From NCBI GenBank assembly GCA_016704895.1, contig JADIZG010000005.1, forward strand, positions 1-64,000: 64,000 nt of DNA, given 5' to 3'. This stretch comes from Betaproteobacteria bacterium (GTDB lineage: Bacteria > Pseudomonadota > Gammaproteobacteria > Burkholderiales > Casimicrobiaceae). Shown here piece after piece: positions 18,513-26,212 of the stretch (positions are counted from its first letter, which is position 1; each line of letters opens with the position of its first letter). The notes below the pieces were generated by a model. The model had not been told where the DNA came from, did no database searches, and saw only the letters and a program-made list of their open reading frames with translations. Both the position numbers and the translations under genes were made by a program.

Positions 18513-19900
18513 GGGATGCGTCGGGCAGCGAGGTCATGCGCGTCGGAGGCGGTGACCGTCACGCGGACGAACTGCCCGGGGACGAGCCCGCCGCCGTCGT
18601 CGACACGCACGACGCCGTCGATCTCGGGCGCGTCGGATGCGCTCCGCGCGACGGCGATCGTGCGTTGCGACCTGCCGCGACCGGACGTCTCGACGGCGTC
18701 GACGAGCACGTCGATCGTCGTGCCGACTTTCGCGGCGAGCCGCTTCGCGCTGATCGCGGCCTGCCGCTCCATGAAGCGCGCCTGCCTCGCCTCGCGCACC
18801 TCGGCCGGGACGGGGTCGGGCAGCGCGTTGGCCGCCGCGCCGTCGACCGGCGAGTACGCGAAGCATCCGACGCGGTCGAGCTGCGCCTCGTCGAGAAAGG
18901 CGAGCAGCTCGTCGAACTCGGCGTCGGTCTCGCCGGGGAAGCCGGCGATGAACGTGCTGCGGATCGCGAGCGCGGGCTTCGCCTCGCGCCATGCGCGCAC
19001 GCGCTCGAGCACGCGCTCCGGGGCGGCCGGGCGCTTCATCAGCTTGAGGATCCTCGGACTCGCATGCTGGAACGGCACGTCGAGGTACGGGACGAGTCCC
19101 CCCGTCGAGACGTCGTCGGCCATGAGACCGATCACGTCGTCGACGTGCGGGTACGGGTAGACGTAGTGCAGGCGCACCCACGCGCCGTGGTCGCGCGCCA
19201 GCGCATCGAGCTCGCGGGCGAGCTCGGTCATGCGCGTGCGCACCGGGCGGCCGTCGACGAAGCCGGTGCGGTACTTCACGTCGACGCCGTACGCGCTCGT
19301 GTCCTGCGAGATGACGAGCAGCTCCTTCACGCCGGCAGCGAGCAGGTTGCGCGCCTCGGCGAGCACTTCGCCGATCGGTCGCGAAACGAGGTCGCCGCGC
19401 ATCGACGGGATGATGCAGAACGTGCAGCGGTGGTTGCAGCCCTCGCTGATCTTGAGGTACGCGTAGTGCTTCGGCGTGAGCTTGATCCCCTGCGGGGGAA
19501 CGAGGTCGGTGTAGGGGTCGTGCGGCTTCGGCAGGTGCGCGTGCACCGCGCCCATCACCTCGGCGGCGGCGTGCGGTCCGGTGACCGCGAGCACCTTCGG
19601 GTGCGCCGCGCGCACGAACGCGCCGCCGTCCTTCGCGCCGAGGCAGCCGGTGACGATCACCTTGCCGTTCTCGGCGAGCGCCTCGGCGATCGCGTCGAGC
19701 GACTCGGCCACCGCCGAGTCGATGAAGCCGCAGGTGTTGACGACGACCAGCTCCGCGCCCTCGTAGGACGGCGCGATCGCGTAGCCCTCGGCGCGGAGCT
19801 GCGTGAGGATCTGCTCGGAGTCGACGAGCGCCTTCGGGCAGCCGAGCGAGACGAAGCCCACGCGCGGAGGCGCGGCGGGCGGGGCGCGGCGTCCGGTCAT
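18503..19900 (-). CDS. rimO: Ribosomal protein uS12 methylthiotransferase RimO
   Basis: The 465-residue radical-SAM enzyme adds a methylthio group to the conserved aspartate of ribosomal protein uS12. It has the UPF0004 domain (VGFVSLGCPKALVDSE, VNTCGFIDSA), the radical-SAM CNHRCTFC motif, and a C-terminal TRAM domain (IDVLVDAVETSGRG to GQFVRVTVTASDAHDL). Start ATG 19900 gives MTGRRAPP; a GTG 51 bases upstream is less likely. The last residues (RRIPSG) and stop come from the repeat element at 18495-18512. Most identifying features are well upstream of that tail, so function should be intact. Confidence 0.95.
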   Translation of the reverse strand: MTGRRAPPAAPPRVGFVSLGCPKALVDSEQILTQLRAEGYAIAPSYEGAELVVVNTCGFIDSAVAESLDAIAEALAENGKVIVTGCLGAKDGGAFVRAAHPKVLAVTGPHAAAEVMGAVHAHLPKPHDPYTDLVPPQGIKLTPKHYAYLKISEGCNHRCTFCIIPSMRGDLVSRPIGEVLAEARNLLAAGVKELLVISQDTSAYGVDVKYRTGFVDGRPVRTRMTELARELDALARDHGAWVRLHYVYPYPHVDDVIGLMADDVSTGGLVPYLDVPFQHASPRILKLMKRPAAPERVLERVRAWREAKPALAIRSTFIAGFPGETDAEFDELLAFLDEAQLDRVGCFAYSPVDGAAANALPDPVPAEVREARQARFMERQAAISAKRLAAKVGTTIDVLVDAVETSGRGRSQRTIAVARSASDAPEIDGVVRVDDGGGLVPGQFVRVTVTASDAHDLAARRIPSG

Positions 19901-19982
19901 GGTGCGGCGCGGGTCGGTCGGAAGGCGTGCAATGCAGCAACCGCGCCGCACAAGCGCACGTGCTGCACCGCGCCGTCGCGCG

Positions 19983-20552
19983 TCAGCGCTTCTTGTCCTC
20001 TTCGGCGCCCGGCTGGCCCGGGAATCCGGGGAACGGGAACGCCGTGAACATGCCGCGCGTCTGGTCCTGCATGCGCTGCTGCATGTCCATGAACAGCTTC
20101 GCGCTCTGCTCGAGGTAGTTGCCGAGCATCCCCTGCATCGCGGGCGCCTGCATCTGCATGAACTGCTTCCACAGGTCGGGCGTCAGCATCATCTTGTCGC
20201 CGTACACCTGCTTCGCCTGGTCCTGCAGCTTCTTCTGGATCGCGAGGAACGCCTTGACGTTCTGCTCCATGTACTGGCCCATCATCGTCTGCTGCGCGGT
20301 GCCGTAGAAACGGATCATCTGCGTCAGCATCTCCGAGCTGAACATCGGCAGGCCGCCGGATTCCTCGTCCAGGATGATCTGCAGCAGGATCGGGCGCGTC
20401 AGGTCGTCGCCGGACTTCGCGTCGATCACCTGGAAATCGATCTGCTCCAGCACCATCTGCTTGACGTCCGCGAGCGTGATGTAGCCGCTGTTGGCGGTGT
20501 CGTAGAGTCGGCGGTTCGGGTATTTCTTGATGGTCCGGACGGGCGTGGTCAT
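19983..20552 (-). CDS. phaR: Polyhydroxyalkanoate synthesis repressor PhaR
   Basis: The 189-residue protein has the PHB accumulation regulator DNA-binding domain (KKYPNRRLYDTANSGYITL, residues 9-27) and two Met/Gln-rich repeats (MIRFYGTAQQTMMGQYMEQN, AMQGMLGNYLEQSAKLF) that bind the polymer. In Cupriavidus and relatives PhaR represses phasin until granules titrate it away. It is divergent from phaP and shares a control region with TGCGGTGCA boxes. The RBS is GGAGGT, eight bases before ATG. Confidence 0.95.
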   Translation of the reverse strand: MTTPVRTIKKYPNRRLYDTANSGYITLADVKQMVLEQIDFQVIDAKSGDDLTRPILLQIILDEESGGLPMFSSEMLTQMIRFYGTAQQTMMGQYMEQNVKAFLAIQKKLQDQAKQVYGDKMMLTPDLWKQFMQMQAPAMQGMLGNYLEQSAKLFMDMQQRMQDQTRGMFTAFPFPGFPGQPGAEEDKKR

Positions 20553-20635
20553 CTCGACCTCCTGCGTAGGGAAGGGTCATTATAACCCATTGATTCATCG
20601 GCCGTTTGGTGGGACGTTTCGGGGTCAAACGCGCG

Positions 20636-20654
20636 TTTGATGCGGTGCAGCAAA
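20636..20654. promoter_or_regulatory. Candidate PhaR box 1, upstream of phaP -35
   Basis: An imperfect inverted repeat, TTTGATGCGGTGCAGCAAA, ends seven bases before the -35 of the phaP promoter. It shares the core TGCGGTGCA with the box after the -10. In Cupriavidus PhaR is known to bind near the phasin -35 and just after the start site, which is the arrangement here. It also lies in the phaR leader, so autoregulation is possible. Confidence 0.6.
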
Positions 20655-20660
20655 AAACCC

Positions 20661-20689
20661 TTGACTTGACCCTTCCCCGTCCCTATACT
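20661..20689 (+). promoter_or_regulatory. Sigma-70 promoter of phaP
   Basis: TTGACT (20661-20666) and TATACT (20684-20689) are separated by exactly 17 bases, five of six matches at each element. The expected start is near 20696, giving a leader of about 115 bases before phaP. It is flanked on both sides by TGCGGTGCA boxes. Confidence 0.75.
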
Positions 20690-20693
20690 TCAG

Positions 20694-20709
20694 TTGTGCG
20701 GTGCAACAA
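20694..20709. promoter_or_regulatory. Candidate PhaR box 2, over the phaP start site
   Basis: TTGTGCGGTGCAACAA is a near-palindrome with the same TGCGGTGCA core as box 1. It covers the predicted transcription start, so a bound repressor would block the promoter. Confidence 0.6.
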
Positions 20710-20810
20710 ACCGGCCGCCGGGGACCCTCACGACGGGTTGCCGGCCTACCGGGGCGAGGCACGAACGAACCCGATCCGTAGCCCCCCGAACCGACCCGAG
20801 AGGACACGCC

Positions 20811-21356
20811 ATGTACAACGCCACCGAACAATTCGCCGATTTCAACAAGGTCAACGTCGCCAACGCGACCAAGCTCGCCGCGCTTTCGATGCAGAGCGCC
20901 GAGAAGCTGTTCAAGCTGAACCTGAACGCCGCCAAGATCGCGCTCCAGCAGAGCGTCGAGAGCGCGCAGGCCGCCGCGTCGGTCAAGGACGTCCAGGAAA
21001 TGATGGCGCTCCGCGCCAAGTACGCCGAGTCGGGCGTCCAGACCGCGATGTCGTACTCGCGCACGCTGTACGACCTGGCGTCGGAAGCGCAGGCCGAGTA
21101 CTCGTCGATGGCCGAAGAGCTGTGGGCGAACTACACGAAGGGCGTCGCCGCGTTCGTCGACAAGGCGAGCAAGTCGGCCCCGGCCGGCTCGGATGCCGCC
21201 GTCAACGCGTTCAAGTCGACGTTCGCCGCCTCGACCGCCGCGTTCGACCAGTTCCAGAAGGCGACCAAGCAGGTCGTGAACCTCGCCGACGCGAGCGTCC
21301 GCGCTGCCGCCTCGAACGCGTCGAAGGCCGCGACCAAGGGCCGCAAGGCTGCGTAA
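20811..21356 (+). CDS. phaP: Phasin, PHA granule-associated protein
   Basis: The 181-residue protein is an amphipathic all-helical phasin_2 family member: EQFADFNKVNVANATKLAALSMQSAEKLFKL at the N terminus, a central region with MMALRAKYAESGVQTAMSYSRTLYDLASEAQAEY, and an Ala/Lys-rich tail. Phasins coat PHB granules and set their number and size. The ATG has GAGAGGA upstream. It is divergent from phaR and convergent with phaB, and is preceded by a strong promoter. Confidence 0.95.
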   Translation: MYNATEQFADFNKVNVANATKLAALSMQSAEKLFKLNLNAAKIALQQSVESAQAAASVKDVQEMMALRAKYAESGVQTAMSYSRTLYDLASEAQAEYSSMAEELWANYTKGVAAFVDKASKSAPAGSDAAVNAFKSTFAASTAAFDQFQKATKQVVNLADASVRAAASNASKAATKGRKAA

Positions 21357-21373
21357 GGATTCAACGTGCGGGT

Positions 21374-21398
21374 CCGGGCGCCTTCGAGAGGCGCCCGG
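21374..21398 (+). other. Stable hairpin just after phaP, no U-run
   Basis: CCGGGCGCC pairs with GGCGCCCGG around a 7-base loop, 17 bases after the phaP stop. No T-run follows, so it is more likely an mRNA-stabilising or processing hairpin than a terminator. Confidence 0.5.
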
Positions 21399-21423
21399 GG
21401 TCGCGCGGCACGGCGGGGAAGGG

Positions 21424-21452
21424 CTTGAAATGCCGAAGCGCCATCCCGATGT
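21424..21452 (+). promoter_or_regulatory. Heat-shock-sigma (RpoH)-like promoter before small RNA 1
   Basis: CTTGAAA (21424-21430) and CCCGATGT (21445-21452) stand in the spacing expected for sigma-32 promoters (CTTGAA, 13-15 bases, CCCCATnT); only the -10 G departs from consensus. The layout resembles the E. coli groE heat-shock promoter. The predicted start near 21459 falls at the base of the first CU-rich hairpin. Confidence 0.5.
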
Positions 21453-21458
21453 ACGAAC

Positions 21459-21546
21459 CGTGATGCTCCTCCCTGCGTCGGTCTCCTCCTCCTGATCGAC
21501 GCGGCATCAGCGCCCCGCCTGGCAACTCGCGGGGCGTTTTCTTTTT
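21459..21546 (+). ncRNA. Candidate small RNA 1 with CU-rich anti-Shine-Dalgarno loops
   Basis: A transcript of about 88 bases is predicted. TGATGC (21461-21466) pairs with GCATCA (21504-21509) and GCGTCG (21475-21480) with CGACGC (21497-21502). The 16-base apical loop contains TCTCCTCCTCCT and the internal loop contains TCCTCCCT, both complementary to Shine-Dalgarno GGAGG. A terminator follows directly. The design matches the stress-induced CcsR/cuckoo RNAs of Alphaproteobacteria, which carry CCUCCUCCC in a hairpin loop. No significant frame lies here. Mechanism and expression are inferred. Confidence 0.6.
21511..21546 (+). terminator. Intrinsic terminator of phaP/small RNA 1
   Basis: CGCCCCGC (21511-21518) pairs with GCGGGGCG (21529-21536) around a 10-base loop and is followed by TTTTCTTTTT. 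Confidence 0.9.
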
Positions 21547-21560
21547 GCACGCGCGGCGGG

Positions 21561-21599
21561 CGAATATTCGCGCGGGCGGCACGCGAATTTTCGCGCGGG
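21561..21599. repeat. Two near-identical 16-base repeats, each palindromic, before small RNA 2
   Basis: CGAATATTCGCGCGGG (21561-21576) and CGAATTTTCGCGCGGG (21584-21599) differ at one base and are set 23 bases apart. The first contains the perfect palindrome CGAATATTCG, and the second lies in CGCGAATTTTCGCG. They could be tandem protein-binding sites for the downstream small RNA. Confidence 0.5.
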
Positions 21600-21641
21600 A
21601 TTAGGTGGTTTCGTCTAGCCGTTCCGGGAGACCATTCATTC

Positions 21642-21725
21642 GTGCGGCGCCAGTCGCACACGTATCTCTCTCCTCCTCCTAGAGACATACGGCCTGACGC
21701 CCTGCGGTTTCGCGGGGCGTTTTTT
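21642..21725 (+). ncRNA. Candidate small RNA 2 with CCUCCUCCU hairpin loop
   Basis: CGTAT then TCTCT pair with AGAGA then ATACG (about 21660-21691) with one C:C mismatch, exposing the loop CCTCCTCCT. A small GTGCG/CGCAC hairpin (21642-21659) precedes it and a strong terminator follows at 21697. The plan repeats that of small RNA 1: CU-rich loop, then terminator. No clear promoter is seen, so it may have its own non-sigma-70 promoter or arise by read-through and processing. The 5' end given is approximate. Confidence 0.5.
21697..21725 (+). terminator. Intrinsic terminator of small RNA 2
   Basis: ACGCCCTGCG (21697-21706) pairs with CGCGGGGCGT (21711-21720) around GTTT, followed by five further T. 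Confidence 0.9.
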
Positions 21726-21894
21726 GCCGCCGACGCTCCCCGCGAACGGCCGACGTCGCGGGCGCGCCCCGGTGCGACGCTCGTCGCGGAAAGTACGATC
21801 GCGTCCGCCGGTTCGCCTCGCCCGCCTCGCCGGGCGCCGTGCCGATCACGGCATCCTCATCCGCAACGCGGCGTGGTGCCGCGGGCGGCCGTCG

Positions 21895-21927
21895 AAAACG
21901 CGACGGCGGCCGTCCGGCCGCCGTCGC
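21895..21927 (-). terminator. Intrinsic terminator of the phaCAB operon
   Basis: On the minus strand GCGACGGCGGCC and GGCCGCCGTCGC form a 12-bp stem with a 4-base loop and are followed by GTTTTC. It lies 28 bases after the phaB stop. Confidence 0.8.
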
Positions 21928-21954
21928 ACTGCATCTCCATCCGGGAGCCGTCGT

Positions 21955-22707
21955 TCAGAACATGTGCTGCCCGCCGTTGATCGCGATGTTCGCGCCGGTC
22001 ACGAACGCGGCTTCCTCGCTCGACAGGTAGGCGACGAGCCCCGCGACCTCCTCGGGCTTGCCCAGCCGCCCCATCGGGATCTGCGGGATGATCTTGCTGT
22101 CGAGCACGTCCTTCGGGATCGCCATCACCATCTTGGTCCCGATGTAGCCGGGCGAGATCGTGTTGACGGTGACGCCCTTGCGCGCGACCTCGAGCGCGAG
22201 CGCCTTGGTGAAGCCGTGCATGCCGGCCTTCGCCGCCGAGTAGTTGGTCTGGCCGAACGCGCCCTTCTGGCCGTTCACCGACGAGATGTTGATGATCCGG
22301 CCCCAGTTGCGGTCGACCATCCCGTCGCACACCTGCTTGGTCATGTTGAAGCAGGAGTCGAGGTTGGTCTTCATGACCGCGTCCCAGTTCACCTTGTCCA
22401 TCTTCTTGAACGTCATGTCGCGCGTGATGCCGGCGTTGTTGACCAGCACGTCGATCGGGCCGACCTCCGCCACGACCTTCTGGACGCACGCGACGGTCGA
22501 GTCGTAGTCGGCGACGTCGCACGCGTAGGCGCGGAAGCCGTAGCCCTGCTTGTTCATCGCGTCGAGCCACTCGGCCGCCTTCGTGTTGCCCGGCGAGTGG
22601 GTGGTGACGACCTTGTAGCCCAGGCCGGCGAGCTTGATGCAGATCGCCTCGCCGAGTCCTCCCATGCCGCCGGTGACGAGCGCCACGCGCGGGGTCTTCA
22701 AGGGCAT
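21955..22707 (-). CDS. phaB: Acetoacetyl-CoA reductase PhaB
   Basis: The 250-residue NADPH-dependent short-chain reductase converts acetoacetyl-CoA to (R)-3-hydroxybutyryl-CoA, the monomer for PHB. It shows the cofactor motif TGGMGGLG (12-19), NNAG (90-93), catalytic Ser143 and the Y156-x3-K160 pair (NYSAAK), and the PhaB-type ends DMTFKKMDKVNWDAVMKTNL and NIAINGGQHMF. The RBS GAGGAGG precedes ATG. It follows phaA by about 80 bases in the minus-strand order phaC-phaA-phaB. Confidence 0.96.
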   Translation of the reverse strand: MPLKTPRVALVTGGMGGLGEAICIKLAGLGYKVVTTHSPGNTKAAEWLDAMNKQGYGFRAYACDVADYDSTVACVQKVVAEVGPIDVLVNNAGITRDMTFKKMDKVNWDAVMKTNLDSCFNMTKQVCDGMVDRNWGRIINISSVNGQKGAFGQTNYSAAKAGMHGFTKALALEVARKGVTVNTISPGYIGTKMVMAIPKDVLDSKIIPQIPMGRLGKPEEVAGLVAYLSSEEAAFVTGANIAINGGQHMF

Positions 22708-22789
22708 GATGCGTTCCTCCTCTGGTTGACGACTTTCCGGTCGGCCCGGTCGCCTCGCCGGGTCCGATGAAGCGAATCGTTGACGGGAC

Positions 22790-23968
22790 TCAGCGCTCGA
22801 CCGCGAGCGCGACGCCCATGCCTCCGCCGATGCACAGCGACGCGAGGCCCTTCTTCGCGTTGCGCCGGCCCATCTCGTGCAGCAGCGTGACCAGCACGCG
22901 GCAGCCGGACGCGCCGATCGGGTGGCCGAGCGCGATCGCGCCGCCGTTGACGTTGATCTTCGCGGTGTCCCAGCCCATCTCCTGGTTGACCGCGCAGGCC
23001 TGCGCCGCGAACGCCTCGTTGATCTCCATCAGGTCGAGGTCGGACGCCTTCCAGCCGGCCTTCTCGAGGCAGCGGCGCGACGCGGGCACCGGGCCCATGC
23101 CCATGATCGCCGGGTCGACGCCCGACGACGCGTAGGCGCGGATCGTGGCGAGCGGTGCGAGGCCGAGCGCCTTCGCGCGCGCCGCGCTCATCACCATCAC
23201 GGCGGCGGCGCCGTCGTTGATGCCCGACGCGTTCGCCGCGGTGACCGAGCCGTCCTTCGCGAACGCGGGCTTCAGCCCCGAGATGCCGTCGAGCGTCGCG
23301 CCGTGCTTCGGGAACTCGTCCGTGTCGAACGCGACCGGGTCGCCCTTGCGCTGTGGGATCATGACCGGGACGATCTCGTCCCTGAACCGGCCGGCCTTCT
23401 GCGCGGCCTCCGCCTTGTGCTGGCTCGCGACCGCGAACGCATCCTGCATCGCGCGCGTGATGCCGTGCTTCTTCGCGACGTTCTCGGCGGTCACGCCCAT
23501 GTGGTACTGGTTGTAGACGTCCCACAGCCCGTCGACGATCATCGTGTCGACGAGCTTCGCGTCGCCCATCCTGAAGCCGTCGCGCGAGCCCGGCAGCACG
23601 TGCGGCGACGCGCTCATGTTCTCCTGGCCGCCGGCGATCACGATGTCGGCGTCGCCGCAGCGCACCGCCTGCGCGGCGAGCATCACGGCCTTCAGGCCGG
23701 AGCCGCACACCTTGTTGATCGTCATCGCGGGGATGGCGTCGGGCAGCCCGGCCTTGAGCGACGACTGGCGGGCCGCGTTCTGGCCGCTGCCGGCCGTCAG
23801 CACCTGGCCCAGGATCACCTCGGACACGGCATCGGCTCCGACGCCGGTTTTCGCGAGCAGCGCGCGAATCACGGTGGCGCCGAGCTCCGGCGCGGGAGAC
23901 TTGGCGAGCGTGCCGCCGAACTTGCCGATGGCGGTGCGCAGCGCCGCGACGATGACGACGTCGGTCAT
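22790..23968 (-). CDS. phaA: Acetyl-CoA acetyltransferase (beta-ketothiolase) PhaA
   Basis: The 392-residue thiolase condenses two acetyl-CoA to acetoacetyl-CoA. The nucleophile is Cys88 (NKVCGSGLKAV) and the acid-base residues are His349 (GHPIGASG) and Cys379 (CIGGGMG). ATG 23968 gives MTDVVIVAALRTAIGKFGG and has GGAGG nearby; an upstream in-frame start adds 17 unconserved residues. It is in operon with phaB and, after a 126-base gap, phaC. Confidence 0.96.
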   Translation of the reverse strand: MTDVVIVAALRTAIGKFGGTLAKSPAPELGATVIRALLAKTGVGADAVSEVILGQVLTAGSGQNAARQSSLKAGLPDAIPAMTINKVCGSGLKAVMLAAQAVRCGDADIVIAGGQENMSASPHVLPGSRDGFRMGDAKLVDTMIVDGLWDVYNQYHMGVTAENVAKKHGITRAMQDAFAVASQHKAEAAQKAGRFRDEIVPVMIPQRKGDPVAFDTDEFPKHGATLDGISGLKPAFAKDGSVTAANASGINDGAAAVMVMSAARAKALGLAPLATIRAYASSGVDPAIMGMGPVPASRRCLEKAGWKASDLDLMEINEAFAAQACAVNQEMGWDTAKINVNGGAIALGHPIGASGCRVLVTLLHEMGRRNAKKGLASLCIGGGMGVALAVER

Positions 23969-24094
23969 GCGGAATTCCTCCGGGAGTCGCGGGTCCGGGG
24001 TCGGCCCGCGGCCGTACATGGTAGCGCAGGTCGCGCGGCCGGCCCACGGTCGCGGCTGGACACGCGACGCCCGGGAGCCGGGATCAGCGCGGCG

Positions 24095-25855
24095 TCAGCG
24101 GGAGGGCTCGACGACGTAGCGGCCGGGGGCCGGGTCGAGGGCGGGGTGGTCGGGGCTCCCCGGCGACCTGGGTGAAGGGATCCGCGGCCCGCCGTGCGGC
24201 GCGAGCCAGCGCCACCAGTTCGGCCACCAGCTTCCCGGTACCTCGTCGGCGCGCGCGAGCCACGCGTCCGGATCGTCGGGCAGGAGCTCGTTCACCCAGT
24301 GGCTGCGGCGCGGCGGGTCCGGCGGGTTGACGACGCCGGCGATGTGTCCCGACGCGCCGAGCACGAACGTCACGTCGGCGGAGCCCGCGAGCGCGGTCGT
24401 CCGCCACGCGGACTTCCACGGGACGATGTGGTCGTCGCGCGACGCGTAGACGTAGATCGGCATCGTGAGCTTCGCGAGGTCGATGCGCTCGCCTGCCATC
24501 GTCAGCGCGCCGGGCTCCGCGAGCCGGTTGCCCATGTAGAACTCGGAGAGGTAGTACGCGAACATCGGGCCGGCCAGGTTGGCCGAGTCGCCGTTCCAGT
24601 AGAGCAGGTCGAACGCCGGCGGCGTCTGCCCCTTCAGGTAGTTGCGCACGACGTAGTTCCAGACCAGATCGTTCGCGCGCAGGCTCGAGAACGCGCTCGC
24701 GAGCTCGGCGCCGTGCATGCGCTGCCCCGACTCGAGCGCCGGCTTGCGCGCGGCGATGAACTCGGGCGAGAGGTAGACGCCGATCTCGCCCGGGTCGGCG
24801 AAGTCGAGCATCGTCGTGAGGAACGTCGCGCTCTCGACGCTGCGGTCCCGGCGCGCGCCGAGCACCGCGAGCGCGCAGGCGAGCAGCGTGCCGCCGACGC
24901 AGAAGCCCAGCGCGTTGATCGTGCGGCTGCCCGTGACCGACTTCGCGACGTCGAACGCCGCGAGCACGCCGTCCTCGAGGTAGTCGTCCCAGGCGAGGTG
25001 GCCGAGCTCGGGCGGGACGTTGCGCCACGACACCATGAACACCGTGTGGCCCTGGAGCACCGCGTGGCGCACGAACGAGTTCGACGGCTTCAGGTCGAGG
25101 ATGTAGTACTTGTTGATGCACGGCGGCACGATCACGAGCGGGCGCCTGTGCACGGTCGGTGTCGCGGGCGCGTACTGGATCACCTCGACGAGCTCGTTGC
25201 GGAACACGACGCTGCCCGGCGTGACGGCGAGGTTGCGGCCCACCTCGAACGCCGACTCGTCGCTCAACGAGATGCGGCCGCGGCCGACGTCGGCGACGAG
25301 GTTCGCCATGCCGTGCACGAGGCTGCCGCCCTCGGTGCGCACGACCTCCTCGAGGACCTCCGGGTTGGTCGCGGCGAAGTTGGTCGGCGCGATCGCGTCG
25401 ACGAACTGCCGCGTCAGGAACGCGAGCCGGCGCTTGTCCCCGGGGGGGAGGCGGCTCGCCGCGGCGAGCTCGTGCAGGTAGTCGCCGTACAGCAGGTAGC
25501 TCTGCTTCAGCCACGCGAACCAGGGCAGCGACCGCCAGGGCTCGGCCTCGAAGCGCTTGTCGCCGGGCCTGGGCTCGACGAGCGCCGGCACGGCGCCCGC
25601 GTCCATCGCGGCCTGCCAGAGCGCCTGCATCCTCGCCGCGTAGCGCTCGGTGATCGCCGCCGCGTCGGCCGGATCGACCGCGAGCTCGGTCGGGACGGCG
25701 GGGAGCGCCGCGGTCGGGGGGGCATGGGGCAGCACCGTGCGCGTCCACCAGCCCGACCATTCCTGCGCGTAGCGCGCCCATTCCTGCGCGAGGTCCGCCC
25801 AGATCGGAGCGGAGGGGGGCGGGGGCGACGAGGGCTGGGCGTGCGGTGGCGTCAT
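24095..25855 (-). CDS. phaC: Class I poly(3-hydroxyalkanoate) synthase PhaC
   Basis: The 586-residue synthase polymerises (R)-3-hydroxyacyl-CoA on the granule surface. The lipase-like box GFCVGG holds Cys319; the triad is completed by Asp474 (SRDDHIVPW) and His504 (GASGHIAG). The PhaC N-terminal domain (QSYLLYGDYLHELA, DKRRLAFLTRQFVDAIAPTNF) is present. Size and motifs are class I, with no PhaE. It begins the phaCAB order and is divergent from a small membrane-protein gene. The Pro-rich ends are low complexity. Confidence 0.96.
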   Translation of the reverse strand: MTPPHAQPSSPPPPSAPIWADLAQEWARYAQEWSGWWTRTVLPHAPPTAALPAVPTELAVDPADAAAITERYAARMQALWQAAMDAGAVPALVEPRPGDKRFEAEPWRSLPWFAWLKQSYLLYGDYLHELAAASRLPPGDKRRLAFLTRQFVDAIAPTNFAATNPEVLEEVVRTEGGSLVHGMANLVADVGRGRISLSDESAFEVGRNLAVTPGSVVFRNELVEVIQYAPATPTVHRRPLVIVPPCINKYYILDLKPSNSFVRHAVLQGHTVFMVSWRNVPPELGHLAWDDYLEDGVLAAFDVAKSVTGSRTINALGFCVGGTLLACALAVLGARRDRSVESATFLTTMLDFADPGEIGVYLSPEFIAARKPALESGQRMHGAELASAFSSLRANDLVWNYVVRNYLKGQTPPAFDLLYWNGDSANLAGPMFAYYLSEFYMGNRLAEPGALTMAGERIDLAKLTMPIYVYASRDDHIVPWKSAWRTTALAGSADVTFVLGASGHIAGVVNPPDPPRRSHWVNELLPDDPDAWLARADEVPGSWWPNWWRWLAPHGGPRIPSPRSPGSPDHPALDPAPGRYVVEPSR

Positions 25856-25963
25856 GCTACGGGGCGGGGAGGCTCGCCTCGCATCGGCGCGCGGCGCGGA
25901 ACGTCGATGTTATCGTGCGCGACCGATCGCCACAACGGCCGCAACACAACGCCCGCACGCGCG

Positions 25964-26212
25964 ATGCACATCGTCATCATGGCCTGGCTGTTCGTGATCG
26001 GCACGATGGCGCTCACGTCGACGAGCGTCGTCGGCGGCGTCGCGTTCTTCGCCTTCGCCGGCGTCGCGCCGGTCGCGTTCTACGCGTGGATCAAGCTCCG
26101 TCGGCTCAACGCGAGGCGGCGCGCGGCCGCTTCCGCGGCCGGGCCGGCGTCAGTGCGCCAGCAGCGCGTGGACGGCGGCGATGACGCCGATGCCGGCCGC
26201 GATCAGCAGTGA
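25964..26212 (+). CDS. Small membrane protein, unknown function
   Basis: An 82-residue frame with two hydrophobic segments (about 2-20 and 22-42: MHIVIMAWLFVIGTMALTS, GGVAFFAFAGVAPVAFYAW) followed by a basic stretch LRRLNARRR. The gene order is divergent from phaC and the last 63 bases overlap the convergent ZIP gene. The protein pattern looks real up to the basic stretch; the tail after that may be non-native. No function is assigned. Confidence 0.55.
   Translation: MHIVIMAWLFVIGTMALTSTSVVGGVAFFAFAGVAPVAFYAWIKLRRLNARRRAAASAAGPASVRQQRVDGGDDADAGRDQQ

Noticed and set aside
19932..19972. TGCAGCA...TGCTGCA with CGCGGTGCAGCA on the minus strand, similar to a PhaR box, after phaR
   Set aside because: The two halves form an inverted repeat with a 22-base loop just behind the phaR stop, so a hairpin is a simpler reading than an operator.
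21726..21890. Possible short gene between small RNA 2 and phaB
   Set aside because: Frames here are short, lack ribosome sites and show no protein-like composition.
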